DNA of 64,000 bases, taken from NCBI RefSeq assembly GCF_030227115.1, contig NZ_JASSUA010000001.1, positions 496,001 to 560,000 on the forward strand. Reading direction: 5' to 3'. How positions within the stretch are numbered: the first letter of the stretch is position 1; each line of letters opens with the position of its first letter. The notes under the pieces were generated by a model. That model saw only the letters and a list, made by a program, of their open reading frames with translations, searched no databases and was not told the DNA's origin. This stretch comes from Marinobacter sp. SS13-12. GTDB lineage: Bacteria; Pseudomonadota; Gammaproteobacteria; Pseudomonadales; Oleiphilaceae. The translations under genes and the position numbers were made by a program. Shown in pieces: positions 45,939 to 54,272 of the stretch.

Positions 45939-46607
45939 TCAGGATTGTGAAGCCCGTGGATGGTTGGCGCGGGCCCACTCGTAGATTTCACGGTAGGCCT
46001 TCACCAGGTCTTCCGGATTGTGCGGGGGTTGTAGCACTGCAGTCATTTTACCTTCCGGATTGATCAGGGCAAAGTGGCCACTGTGGTCTACAAGCAGTTC
46101 ACCGTCCACCTCCCGGTGGGTAAAGGCCGCATTGAGGCTTCTGGCCAGCTGCCTCAGGGTTTCCAGATCACCGGTCAGGCCATGGAAGTCATCGCCGAAG
46201 AATTGCACGTACTCCCGCAGTCTTTCCGGCGTATCGTGTTCCGGGTCTGCGGTGATCAGCAGGAATTCCGGCTGGGGCAGGTCATCCGGAAGCAGGTTGT
46301 CGGTTCTGCGCAGGTTGGCCATGGCGGCAGGGCAGATGTCCGGGCAATTGGTGTAGCCCACAAAGGCAAAGGTCCATTGTCCCCGCAGGCTTTCGCGGGT
46401 GACCGTTTCGCCGTGCTCGTTGACCAGTTCGAAGTCGGCAAGCTCGCGGCCCTGGTCATACACGTAGGCGTTGATCTCACTCAGTTCTGGTGCGGGAGAG
46501 GGCTCGTCATTCCCGACTAGCAGTACCTGTCGTCCGACCACCAGCCCGAAGATCAACACGATAACCAAAAGCAGGATGATCAGCGTCAGGCGAATCGAAC
46601 GGTCCAT
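45939..46607 (-). CDS. sco1: SCO1/SenC copper chaperone
   Basis: 222 residues. One N-terminal membrane anchor (LTLIILLLVIVLIFGLVVG) and a thioredoxin-like domain outside the cytoplasm. The copper-binding CxxxC is in NCPDICPAAM and the distal His in LVDHSGHFAL. It delivers copper to the CuA site of cytochrome oxidase subunit II. It is the last gene of the leftward ctaA-ctaB-sco1 run, 22 bases after ctaB. Confidence 0.93.
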   Translation of the reverse strand: MDRSIRLTLIILLLVIVLIFGLVVGRQVLLVGNDEPSPAPELSEINAYVYDQGRELADFELVNEHGETVTRESLRGQWTFAFVGYTNCPDICPAAMANLRRTDNLLPDDLPQPEFLLITADPEHDTPERLREYVQFFGDDFHGLTGDLETLRQLARSLNAAFTHREVDGELLVDHSGHFALINPEGKMTAVLQPPHNPEDLVKAYREIYEWARANHPRASQS

Positions 46608-46629
46608 GAAATCTCCGGCAGATCAGTAA

Positions 46630-47553
46630 TCAGAAAAACACAAAATGGTCGACCAGCAACACGACGAAAAGAGCCATCAGGTAGGTGATGGAGTATTTGA
46701 ACGTGTTCAATGCTACCCGGCGATCATCACCCCGGAGCAGGCGCACTGCATACTGCAGGAAGCGCAGGCCAAGGGCCAGGGCGCCTACCAGGTAGATCAT
46801 CCCGGACATGCCGGTAACAAACGGCAGCAGGCTGACCGCAAGCAGCATCAGGGTATACAGCAGAATATGCAGCTCGGTGTATTTGTTGCCGTGGGTGACC
46901 GGCAGCATTGGAATACCCGCTTTGGCGTATTCTTCCTTGCGGTGAATGGCCAGGGCCCAGAAATGCGGCGGTGTCCAGGCAAAAATTATCAGCACGAGCA
47001 GCAGGCCGTGCCCTTCAACCTGCCCGGTAACCGCTGTCCAGCCGAGCAAGGGGGGCATGGCACCGGCCAGGCCACCAATCACGATGTTCTGGGGCGTCAT
47101 GCGCTTTAGAAAAAGGGTATACACGCCGGCGTATCCGACCAGTGAGGCCAGTGTCAGCCACGCCGTGAGGGCATTTACCTGCCATACCAGAACCACCATG
47201 CCCGAAGCCGCCAGCACAGTCGCAAACATCAATGCATCAAGGGGGGAAATCTTTCCGGTGGCAACGGGCCGCTTGCGGGTGCGGGCCATGACGGTGTCGA
47301 TCTTCTGGTCAACCACGTGGTTGACCACGGCAGCGGCGCCCGCCAGCAGGGCAATACCAAGGTTGCCATAGAGCAGGACTTCCCAGCCCGGCACGCCCGG
47401 AGTGGCCAGCAACATGCCGATGACCGAGGTGAGGATCATCATCGCCACGACCGTGGGCTTGGTCAGCTCCAGAAAATCACGCCAGGAAATGCTCGCAGAA
47501 TCGGATCTGCTGGTTGTGTTCTGCGCCGGCAGTGCCTCAACACGCTCGCTCAT
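46630..47553 (-). CDS. ctaB: Protoheme IX farnesyltransferase (heme O synthase)
   Basis: 307 residues, a polytopic membrane enzyme with about nine helices. It adds a farnesyl group to heme B, giving heme O for the oxidase. The prenyl-diphosphate motif is NHVVDQKIDTVMARTRKRP near residue 80; a second acidic motif is less clear. The start overlaps the ctaA stop by four bases (ATGA), so heme O and heme A synthases are made together. Confidence 0.95.
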   Translation of the reverse strand: MSERVEALPAQNTTSRSDSASISWRDFLELTKPTVVAMMILTSVIGMLLATPGVPGWEVLLYGNLGIALLAGAAAVVNHVVDQKIDTVMARTRKRPVATGKISPLDALMFATVLAASGMVVLVWQVNALTAWLTLASLVGYAGVYTLFLKRMTPQNIVIGGLAGAMPPLLGWTAVTGQVEGHGLLLVLIIFAWTPPHFWALAIHRKEEYAKAGIPMLPVTHGNKYTELHILLYTLMLLAVSLLPFVTGMSGMIYLVGALALGLRFLQYAVRLLRGDDRRVALNTFKYSITYLMALFVVLLVDHFVFF

Positions 47554-48674
47554 GCCGTCACCTCTCGCTCAATTGTTGTTGTATGTGTTGCGTCCGCTGG
47601 TTGCGGCAGTTCCTGCTGGTGAAAGCGCCAGAGCAGGTTGATCACGCTCAGCAGCAACCCCGCACCCATGGCATTGTGCGCCACCGCCACTGACAAGGGA
47701 ATATGGAACACGATATTGGCCAGTCCGAGCGCAATTTGCGCCATCAGTACTACCGCCACCAGCTGAACATGCGGTGCCATGGAGGTCCGCCTCGTTCTGC
47801 GCCACAGTAATGCCAGAAATACCGTGAAGTACGCAAGTACTATCACGGCGCCCAGGCGGTGGGTGACGTGGATGGCAACCCGCCCATCCGCTGTCAGCTG
47901 TCCTCCCAGGTAATTCGGTCCCACGTGCTGGGTAACATCAAACCCGTGAGCAAAATCCATGTCGGCAGGCCACCATTCGCCCTGGCAGGTTGGCAGGTCG
48001 GTACAGGCCACTGCTGCATAATTGGCCGCAGTCCAGGCACCCAGGGCTATCTGCATTACGACCAACACAAGGCCGCCGTAAAGCCAGGGCCGGAAGCCGT
48101 TGCGCCCGGAAGGCCCTGCCTTCTCCAGCCCGGCGGCAGCCCGCTGCTGTTTGCCACGCAACCGCAGTGTAAGCAGAGCGAGCATGCTGAGGGTGGTAAA
48201 TCCGCCAAGCAGATGCAGCGCAACCACCTGGGGCCAGAGCTTCAGGGTAACCGTCCACATGCCAAATGCGCCCTGAAGCACAATGAACAGGGCGATAAAC
48301 AGTGGCAACCTGTAGGGCAACCCTTCCCTGCGATGGCGGAAAGCGAACGCTGCCAGGCCAAAGACGACCAGCCCGAGAGTACCGGCGGCGTAGCGGTGAA
48401 TCATCTCCGGCCAGCCTTTTTGTACATCTACAGGCGTTTCCGGGAACCTGGCATTGGCGATGGCCATCCGTGCTTCGTCCTGGGGTACGGTAAGAAATCC
48501 ATAGCAGCCGGGCCAGTCAGGGCATCCCAGGCCTGCATCTACCAGCCGGGTCCAGGCGCCCAGCATGATGACCACGACCGCCAGCAAGCTCGCCAGCAGA
48601 GCCAAGCGCGCCAGTATGCGGGCATGGCGGGACGTATTATTCCGGATATCGTTCAACGCTGGATCTCCCGGCAA
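47550..48674 (-). CDS. ctaA: Heme A synthase
   Basis: 374 residues, about eight membrane helices. It oxidises the heme O methyl group to make heme A for an aa3 oxidase. The helix-1 motif LGAWTRLVDAGLGCPDWPGCYG, with the conserved Cys pair and EMIHRYAAGTLG, where Glu and His are essential, are both present. The start is a TTG six bases after the previous stop; the ribosome site is poor and the exact start is uncertain. Overlaps ctaB by four bases. Confidence 0.93.
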   Translation of the reverse strand: MPGDPALNDIRNNTSRHARILARLALLASLLAVVVIMLGAWTRLVDAGLGCPDWPGCYGFLTVPQDEARMAIANARFPETPVDVQKGWPEMIHRYAAGTLGLVVFGLAAFAFRHRREGLPYRLPLFIALFIVLQGAFGMWTVTLKLWPQVVALHLLGGFTTLSMLALLTLRLRGKQQRAAAGLEKAGPSGRNGFRPWLYGGLVLVVMQIALGAWTAANYAAVACTDLPTCQGEWWPADMDFAHGFDVTQHVGPNYLGGQLTADGRVAIHVTHRLGAVIVLAYFTVFLALLWRRTRRTSMAPHVQLVAVVLMAQIALGLANIVFHIPLSVAVAHNAMGAGLLLSVINLLWRFHQQELPQPADATHTTTIEREVTA

Positions 48675-48680
48675 TCATCA

Positions 48681-49325
48681 TTAACCAATCTGCGACAGTT
48701 TCAACAGATGCTTGAGGTCTTTCAGCATGTCCTTGCCGGTGTGTTCACTACCATAGTGCATGATGACATTACCGAAGGGGTCCACCAGCAAGATTCGGGG
48801 CTCCTGCTCCGGGCTGATGCCAGCCGGCCATTGGGGAGAGCCATTGCCGGAGATGCTCAGGCGTTCCATGGAACGGTACTCATCATCCCAGCGCGCGGTC
48901 AGGTCTTCCGAAACAGAGCCCAGCCAGGCGGCCCGATTGACACGGTTGGCATTCTTGCCCAAGGCAATATTGACCTGACGGGCGCGGTACAGGAGCTCTT
49001 CGCAATCCGCTGCACAATCGCCAGACACCACCACCATCATCCATTCCGGGTCAACCGCTTCGGGACCGAAACGGTCTGCGAGGGGCTTGCCGTTAGCACC
49101 TTCCAGTTGCATCTGGGCCAGGGGCGCGGGTGGCTGGATCAGTTCGCCATTATTGCTATGACCGGTCGGGTTCAGCCAGCCGGTATAGTACATGATCGTT
49201 GCAAAAATCATCGGGCCAAAGCCAATGGCAAACAGCAACAGCGCTGTTCGTCTGCCGCGGCGGACCTTTTCAGGGGAAACCGCGTCTTCCTGGTCGTTCT
49301 GGTGCATCTTCTCAGCCGTTGTCAT
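48681..49325 (-). CDS. Membrane-anchored SCO-like/thioredoxin-like protein of the oxidase cluster
   Basis: 214 residues. One membrane helix (TALLLFAIGFGPMIFATIMYY, broken by Gly-Pro) is followed by a periplasmic domain. A CxxxC pair is visible in SGDCAADCEELLY and a late His pair in IMHYGSEHTG, arranged much as in SCO proteins. The usual label is oxidase-associated hypothetical protein; I infer a role in copper or disulfide handling. It overlaps the SURF1 gene by 14 bases and precedes ctaA by six, so it belongs to the same operon. Confidence 0.72.
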   Translation of the reverse strand: MTTAEKMHQNDQEDAVSPEKVRRGRRTALLLFAIGFGPMIFATIMYYTGWLNPTGHSNNGELIQPPAPLAQMQLEGANGKPLADRFGPEAVDPEWMMVVVSGDCAADCEELLYRARQVNIALGKNANRVNRAAWLGSVSEDLTARWDDEYRSMERLSISGNGSPQWPAGISPEQEPRILLVDPFGNVIMHYGSEHTGKDMLKDLKHLLKLSQIG

Positions 49326-50052
49326 TGTCGTCGTTGGCTCCTGTTTTGCGATAACTCGCTACCACCGTCAATATAACCAGTGCCGCGGCCAGTGAAAACC
49401 ATTGCAATGCGTATCCGTAATGCGTCTGCGGCCCCATCATATCCGGAGCCCAGTCTGCGCGGTAGGCTCCGGGCTGTTCGGGACCCGAAAGCCTCAGTAC
49501 AAGACCAGCCACATCTGCCTGAACCTCTTGCGCCTGCTGATGGGACAGTGACTGGGTTCGCCGTGGCCATTCATCACTCTCCCGGGACACATCCTTCAGT
49601 ACTGGCGGCTCGGGGAAATCACTCAGGCGGCCCTGCAGGCGGACATCACCGTTTGGCCGGCTGATTTCCGGCAGCTCGTCCCGTCTCCTGGGGGCCTGGA
49701 GCCAGCCCCGGTTCACCACCACCGGGCGACCCTGTTCGGGCAAGAATAGCGTCAGCACCTCGTATCCGGGTGCACCATCGCGGGTACGATTATCCAGCAA
49801 CCATGAAGTCTCCCCGTAACGGCCGGAAATAGTGACCGGCTGACCGGCCTCCAGGCCTGCAGCCTCGAGTTCCACCCAGCTCAGGCTACCAGCTTCCTGC
49901 TGCCACTGGGCCAGTTGTGTCTTTTTCTCCTGTGCCCGCTCCAGCTGCCAGACACCCAGGCCAATCAGCAGCGGCAGGAACAGCCCCGAAAACAGCAAAA
50001 GCCGCCAATCAAAATGCCACTGTCGGCGGGATTGATCAGCCGGATCAGACAT
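49312..50052 (-). CDS. SURF1-family oxidase assembly protein
   Basis: 246 residues with the SURF1 layout: an N-terminal membrane helix (LLLFSGLFLPLLIGLGVWQLERA), a periplasmic domain with QPVTISGRYG, NRGWLQAPRRRDELPE, and a C-terminal helix (ALQWFSLAAALVILTVVASY). SURF1 helps insert heme A in subunit I of cytochrome oxidase. It starts the leftward assembly operon and faces the DUF2909 gene across a 50-base divergent gap. Confidence 0.92.
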   Translation of the reverse strand: MSDPADQSRRQWHFDWRLLLFSGLFLPLLIGLGVWQLERAQEKKTQLAQWQQEAGSLSWVELEAAGLEAGQPVTISGRYGETSWLLDNRTRDGAPGYEVLTLFLPEQGRPVVVNRGWLQAPRRRDELPEISRPNGDVRLQGRLSDFPEPPVLKDVSRESDEWPRRTQSLSHQQAQEVQADVAGLVLRLSGPEQPGAYRADWAPDMMGPQTHYGYALQWFSLAAALVILTVVASYRKTGANDDNDNG

Positions 50053-50102
50053 GCTCTGCTATAGTGGTTTCTTGACCAATATTCCCGTAAACAGGATTTT
50101 TC

Positions 50103-50306
50103 ATGCTGAAGTTTCTCATTGTCGTACTGATGTTGGCGGTTCTGGTGAGCCTGTTCAGCGGGCTGTTTTTCCTGATCAAGGATGGCGGGAAAACGAACCG
50201 TGTCCTGAATTCCCTGGCATTGCGGGTCGCACTGAGCGTGATGCTGCTGGCCGTCATTCTGATTTCGTTATGGCAAGGGAGCCTGACGCTGAATCCGACC
50301 CCCTGA
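50103..50306 (+). CDS. DUF2909 twin transmembrane protein
   Basis: 67 residues, almost entirely two membrane helices (FLIVVLMLAVLVSLFSGLFF and ALSVMLLAVILISLWQG) joined by a basic loop, as in the DUF2909 family. It is encoded on the opposite strand between SURF1 and ctaE. Its position inside oxidase clusters is conserved in Pseudomonas-like bacteria, suggesting a small oxidase assembly or accessory factor. No direct evidence of function. Confidence 0.8.
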   Translation: MLKFLIVVLMLAVLVSLFSGLFFLIKDGGKTNRVLNSLALRVALSVMLLAVILISLWQGSLTLNPTP

Positions 50307-50325
50307 TCTCACCGGTTCACTACAA

Positions 50326-51213
50326 TCAGATTACATAGACAAACACAAAGAGTCCGAGCCAGACCACGTCCACAAAGTGCCAGTACCAGGACGTGGCTTC
50401 AAACCCGAAGTGATTGTCACCCGTGAAGTGACCCTTCTGTATGCGTATCAGCATGATCACCAGCATCAGGGTACCCAATATCACGTGGGCGCCGTGGAAA
50501 CCGGTCAGCATGAAGAACGTACTGCCATAGATGCCTGACTGAAGTGTCAGACCCAGATCCTGATACGCGTGAACGTATTCGTAGCCCTGGACACATACAA
50601 AAACCAGCGCCAGTGCAATGGTGGCGGCGAGCCAGGTCTTGACCTTTTTGCGGTTGTCTTCCTTCAAAGCATGATGGGCAACCGTCACCGTAAAGGACGA
50701 GGTGACCAGCAGAATGGTGTTGATCAGCGGCAGCCCCCAGGGCCCGATCGTACCTTCCGGCGGCGGATAGGCCTCGGGGTTGGGTGTATTGATCAGCGGC
50801 CATGTGGCCTGAAAACCTTCCCAGAGCATGTTGGAGCTGCCGCGATCACCTTCACCACCAAGCCAGGGTATGGCGAAGACCCGGGTATAGAACAGAGCCC
50901 CGAAAAAGGCCGCGAAGAACATCACTTCCGAAAAAATGAACCAGCTCATACCCCAGCGGAAAGAGCGATCCATTTGTGGGCTGTACAATCCTGAGCGGCT
51001 TTCCTTGATAACAGCGCCGAACCATCCGAACAGCATATAGGTCATGATGGCGGCGCCCACAAAGAACGTCAGCCAGGCGCCGGTGGTGCTTTCCCCCTGG
51101 TTGCTGTTCACCATAATAGAGGCGCTTCCGTAGAGGGTAACCCCCAGGCCCACAGTGGCCACAATCGGCCACTTGCTCTGTTCTGGAACGTAGTACGTCT
51201 GGTTTTCCGCCAT
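50326..51213 (-). CDS. ctaE: Cytochrome c oxidase subunit III
   Basis: 295 residues with seven membrane helices. The subunit stabilises the oxidase and supports proton uptake. Family signatures: WFIFSEVMFFAAFFGALFY with the conserved Glu, the central HHALKEDNRKK, GFHGAHVILGTLML and the C-terminal SWYWHFVDVVWLGLFVFVYV. The gene starts 49 bases after ctaD, leaving no room for ctaG between them. Confidence 0.96.
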   Translation of the reverse strand: MAENQTYYVPEQSKWPIVATVGLGVTLYGSASIMVNSNQGESTTGAWLTFFVGAAIMTYMLFGWFGAVIKESRSGLYSPQMDRSFRWGMSWFIFSEVMFFAAFFGALFYTRVFAIPWLGGEGDRGSSNMLWEGFQATWPLINTPNPEAYPPPEGTIGPWGLPLINTILLVTSSFTVTVAHHALKEDNRKKVKTWLAATIALALVFVCVQGYEYVHAYQDLGLTLQSGIYGSTFFMLTGFHGAHVILGTLMLVIMLIRIQKGHFTGDNHFGFEATSWYWHFVDVVWLGLFVFVYVI

Positions 51214-51262
51214 GACAATCTCCGATGGCTTATCCGTTATCGTTTATTATTTTCCCGGCCGC

Positions 51263-52849
51263 TCACTTCACTTCCGGCGGGGTGGAGAAGGTGTGGTAAG
51301 GCGCCGGAGAGGGAACAGTCCACTCAAGGCCTTCCGCTCCATCCCAGGGGTTGGCCGCAGCCTTCTTGCCACCCTTCACACACTTGACCACGATCACCAG
51401 GAACAGGATCTGGGTGGCACCAAACATGAAGGCACCGATACTGGACACCATGTTGAAGTCGGCAAACTGCAGCGCGTAGTCCGGAATGCGTCGCGGCATA
51501 CCCGCCAGGCCAAGGAAATGCATGGGGAAGAAGGCCAGGTTCATGCCCACGAAAGACAGCCAGAAATGGGTTTTTGCCAGGGTCTCGTCATACATGTGGC
51601 CTGTCCACTTGGGCAGCCAGAAGTAAGCCGAGGCAAAAATGCCGAAGATGGCACCCGGCACCAGTACATAGTGGAAGTGGGCAACCACGAAGTAGGTATC
51701 GTGGTACTGGAAATCCGCCGGTGCAATGGCCAGCATCAGCCCGGAGAAACCACCGATGGTGAACAGGATGACAAAGGCCACCGCGAACAGCATCGGCGCC
51801 TCGAACGTCAGCGAGCCACGGAACATGGTCGCCACCCAGTTGAATACCTTCACCCCGGTAGGCACCGCAATCAGCATGGTGGCATACATGAAGAACAGCT
51901 GGCCGGCGATGGGGATACCCACGGTAAACATGTGGTGTGCCCAGACCACGAACGACAGCAGGGCAATGGCGCCCACCGCGTAGACCATAGAGGCATAGCC
52001 AAACAGTGGTTTGCGGGAGAACGCCGGGATAATGTGGGACACCGCGCCGAAAGCCGGCAGGATCATGATGTACACCTCGGGGTGCCCGAAGAACCAGAAC
52101 ACATGCTGGAACAGTACCGGGTCGCCGCCGCCGGAGGCATCAAAGAAGCTGGTGCCGAAGTTGATGTCCATCAGCATCATGGTCACCACGCCAGCCAGAA
52201 CCGGCATAACCGCAATCAGCAGGAACGCAGTGATCAGCCAGGTCCATACGAACAGGGGCATTTTCATCAGGGTCATGCCCGGAGCCCGCATGTTGAGGAT
52301 GGTGGCAATGACGTTGATGGCACCCATGATCGACGACACACCCATGATGTGAACGGCAAAGATGAAGAAGGTGGTACTTGGCGGGCCGTAGGTGGTCGAC
52401 AGCGGCGCGTAGAAGGTCCAGCCAAAGTTCGGAGCCCCGCCCTGCATGAACAGGGTGGATACCAGAATCAGGAAGGCACAAGGCAGCAGCCAGAAACTCC
52501 AGTTGTTCATCCGTGGCAGCGCCATGTCAGGAGCGCCTACCATCAGCGGGATCATCCAGTTGGCAAGACCAACGAAGGCCGGCATGACCGCACCGAACAC
52601 CATGATCAGACCATGCATGGTCGTCATCTGGTTGAAGAATTCCGGCTCAACAATCTGCAGGCCCGGCTGGAACAGCTCGGCCCGGATAACCATGGCCATG
52701 GCCCCGCCGAGCAGGAACATGGTGAAACTGAATATCAGGTACATGGACCCGATATCCTTGTGGTTGGTCGTCAGCAGCCACCGTGTAATGCCCTTCGCGG
52801 GGCCGTGGTGATGATCGTCCTGGGCGTGGGTATCTGCAACCGCACTCAT
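51263..52849 (-). CDS. ctaD: Cytochrome c oxidase subunit I (aa3 type)
   Basis: 528 residues, twelve membrane helices. It carries heme a and the heme a3-CuB centre where oxygen is reduced. WFFGHPEVYIMILPAFG holds the CuB His and the cross-linked Tyr of A-type oxidases, AHHMFTVG the two other CuB ligands, and HDTYFVVAHFHYV the heme ligands. The proton-channel Glu is in GHPEVY-ILP context typical for A1. Transcribed with ctaC; a stable hairpin stands between the two genes. Confidence 0.97.
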   Translation of the reverse strand: MSAVADTHAQDDHHHGPAKGITRWLLTTNHKDIGSMYLIFSFTMFLLGGAMAMVIRAELFQPGLQIVEPEFFNQMTTMHGLIMVFGAVMPAFVGLANWMIPLMVGAPDMALPRMNNWSFWLLPCAFLILVSTLFMQGGAPNFGWTFYAPLSTTYGPPSTTFFIFAVHIMGVSSIMGAINVIATILNMRAPGMTLMKMPLFVWTWLITAFLLIAVMPVLAGVVTMMLMDINFGTSFFDASGGGDPVLFQHVFWFFGHPEVYIMILPAFGAVSHIIPAFSRKPLFGYASMVYAVGAIALLSFVVWAHHMFTVGIPIAGQLFFMYATMLIAVPTGVKVFNWVATMFRGSLTFEAPMLFAVAFVILFTIGGFSGLMLAIAPADFQYHDTYFVVAHFHYVLVPGAIFGIFASAYFWLPKWTGHMYDETLAKTHFWLSFVGMNLAFFPMHFLGLAGMPRRIPDYALQFADFNMVSSIGAFMFGATQILFLVIVVKCVKGGKKAAANPWDGAEGLEWTVPSPAPYHTFSTPPEVK

Positions 52850-52914
52850 GAAAAACCCCCGTTACCGCCGTGTTGTTCTGGCTGGTGATGTCATTAGTCT
52901 GGCGAAATTGGACG

Positions 52915-52946
52915 GGGCAGGCTTTAACTCTGGTTATAGCCTGCCC
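52915..52946 (-). other. Intercistronic hairpin between ctaC and ctaD
   Basis: GGGCAGGCT pairs perfectly with AGCCTGCCC around a 14-base loop, seven bases after the ctaC stop. There is no T run on the minus strand, so it is more likely a stability or processing element than a terminator. Confidence 0.5.
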
Positions 52947-52952
52947 GGTTCA

Positions 52953-54077
52953 TCATTCCTGATTCTTGTACTCGAATACTTCTTTCGGCGTAATCATCTC
53001 ACCGGTATTGTTACCCCAGGCGTTACGCTCATAGGTGATAACCGCTGCAAGATCGACTTCGCTCAGCTGGCCACCAAACGCCTGCATGGCGGTACCGGAA
53101 ACACCGTTAACAACAATATCCAGGTGCGCATCCATATCTTCCAGGGCAATCTGGCTGCCTTTGAGGGCCGGGAACGCTGGTGGCGCCCCGCTGCCATCGG
53201 CCTGGTGACAGGACGCACAGGCACTGGCGTAGGCCTTCTCGCCACGGACCATCAACTCTTCCAGTGTCCAGTCTTTCTCGGTGAGTTCGCGCTCACGCTG
53301 GGCGGCTTCCTTCTGCTCCGCCACCCAGGCATCGTATTCGTCCTGAGGAACTGCCTTTACCACCACCGGCATAAAACCGTGTTTTACGCCGCATAACTCG
53401 GTGCACTGACCACGGTAAATACCCGGCTCATCGACTCTGGTCCAGGCCTCGTTAACAAAACCAGGTATGGCATCCTTTTTGACGCCGAACTCAGGCACCC
53501 ACCAGCTGTGAATAACATCGTTGGCTGTGAGCAGCAGGCGAATCTTTGCGCCCACCGGCACCACCATCGGGTTATCGACATCCAGCAAGTAGTTTTCAGA
53601 CTTGGCGGTGCGGTTGTAAATCTCGTCATCGCTGGTGGATATATTGGAAAAATACCCGAAATCATCGTTGATATAGTCGTATTTCCAGCGCCACTGATAA
53701 CCGGTGACCTTGATATCAACATCGGCTTCGCTGGTGTCGTACATGTCGACCAGCGTCGCGGTGGCGGGAATGGCCATCACCACGAGAATAACCAGGGGGA
53801 TGATCGTCCACAGAATCTCGACCAGCGTATTCTCGTGGAAGTTGGCCGGTTTACGACCCGAAGATTTGCGGTGGGCAAATATTGACCAGAACATGATACC
53901 AAAGACCACAACGCCGATGACGACGCAGATCCACAGGATGGTCATGTGAAGGCTGAAAATCTCGTTACTGGTACCGGTGACCCCGGGACTCATGTTCAGC
54001 GTCCAGTCCGCCATGGACAACGCTGGCGTCATAAGTCCGCCCAAGAGGACACCTGCCCGCTTAGCGTGCACGCGCAT
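52953..54077 (-). CDS. ctaC: Cytochrome c oxidase subunit II with fused cytochrome c domain
   Basis: 374 residues. A signal peptide (ends near LSMADW), two membrane helices, then the CuA domain with HSWWVPEFGVK and GQCTELCGVKHGFMPV, which supply the CuA ligands. A C-terminal mono-heme cytochrome c domain follows, with CASCH near residue 293 and a Met ligand in SGTAMQAFG. The fused domain marks a caa3-like subunit II. Start MRVHAKRAG was taken because it opens the signal peptide. First gene of ctaCDE. Confidence 0.95.
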   Translation of the reverse strand: MRVHAKRAGVLLGGLMTPALSMADWTLNMSPGVTGTSNEIFSLHMTILWICVVIGVVVFGIMFWSIFAHRKSSGRKPANFHENTLVEILWTIIPLVILVVMAIPATATLVDMYDTSEADVDIKVTGYQWRWKYDYINDDFGYFSNISTSDDEIYNRTAKSENYLLDVDNPMVVPVGAKIRLLLTANDVIHSWWVPEFGVKKDAIPGFVNEAWTRVDEPGIYRGQCTELCGVKHGFMPVVVKAVPQDEYDAWVAEQKEAAQRERELTEKDWTLEELMVRGEKAYASACASCHQADGSGAPPAFPALKGSQIALEDMDAHLDIVVNGVSGTAMQAFGGQLSEVDLAAVITYERNAWGNNTGEMITPKEVFEYKNQE

Positions 54078-54201
54078 AATACTGTGTCTCCACAGAGTGT
54101 TATTCTTGTCGGATTTTGCGTCCAATCCCTCTGTTCCGGACAGTGCTCGCACACACTGTTCGGGCCAGAGTGGAAGTCTGCTATGGATAATTCACGCACC
54201 A

Positions 54202-54230
54202 AGTATAGACACAGATCAAAAAAATGCGAA
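54202..54230 (-). promoter_or_regulatory. Possible sigma-70 promoter of ctaCDE
   Basis: On the minus strand TTCGCA and TATACT are 17 bases apart. The predicted start near 54195 gives a leader of about 118 bases to ctaC. The -35 element matches four of six bases. Confidence 0.4.
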
Positions 54231-54272
54231 AGTCCGAGTGGCCATTAATCGACTAAAGAAGGAACTTTTTTC

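Noticed and set aside
45713..45991. N-terminal extension of HrpB (93 extra residues)
   Set aside because: The extension translates palindromic repeat copy D and has no family similarity; MLPINQII is the usual HrpB start.
47859..49376. 505-residue plus-strand frame
   Set aside because: Antisense to ctaA and the SCO-like gene; no recognisable domain.
51212..52888. 558-residue plus-strand frame
   Set aside because: Antisense to ctaD, whose catalytic motifs are all present; very His-, Gln- and Arg-rich, as expected for a shadow.
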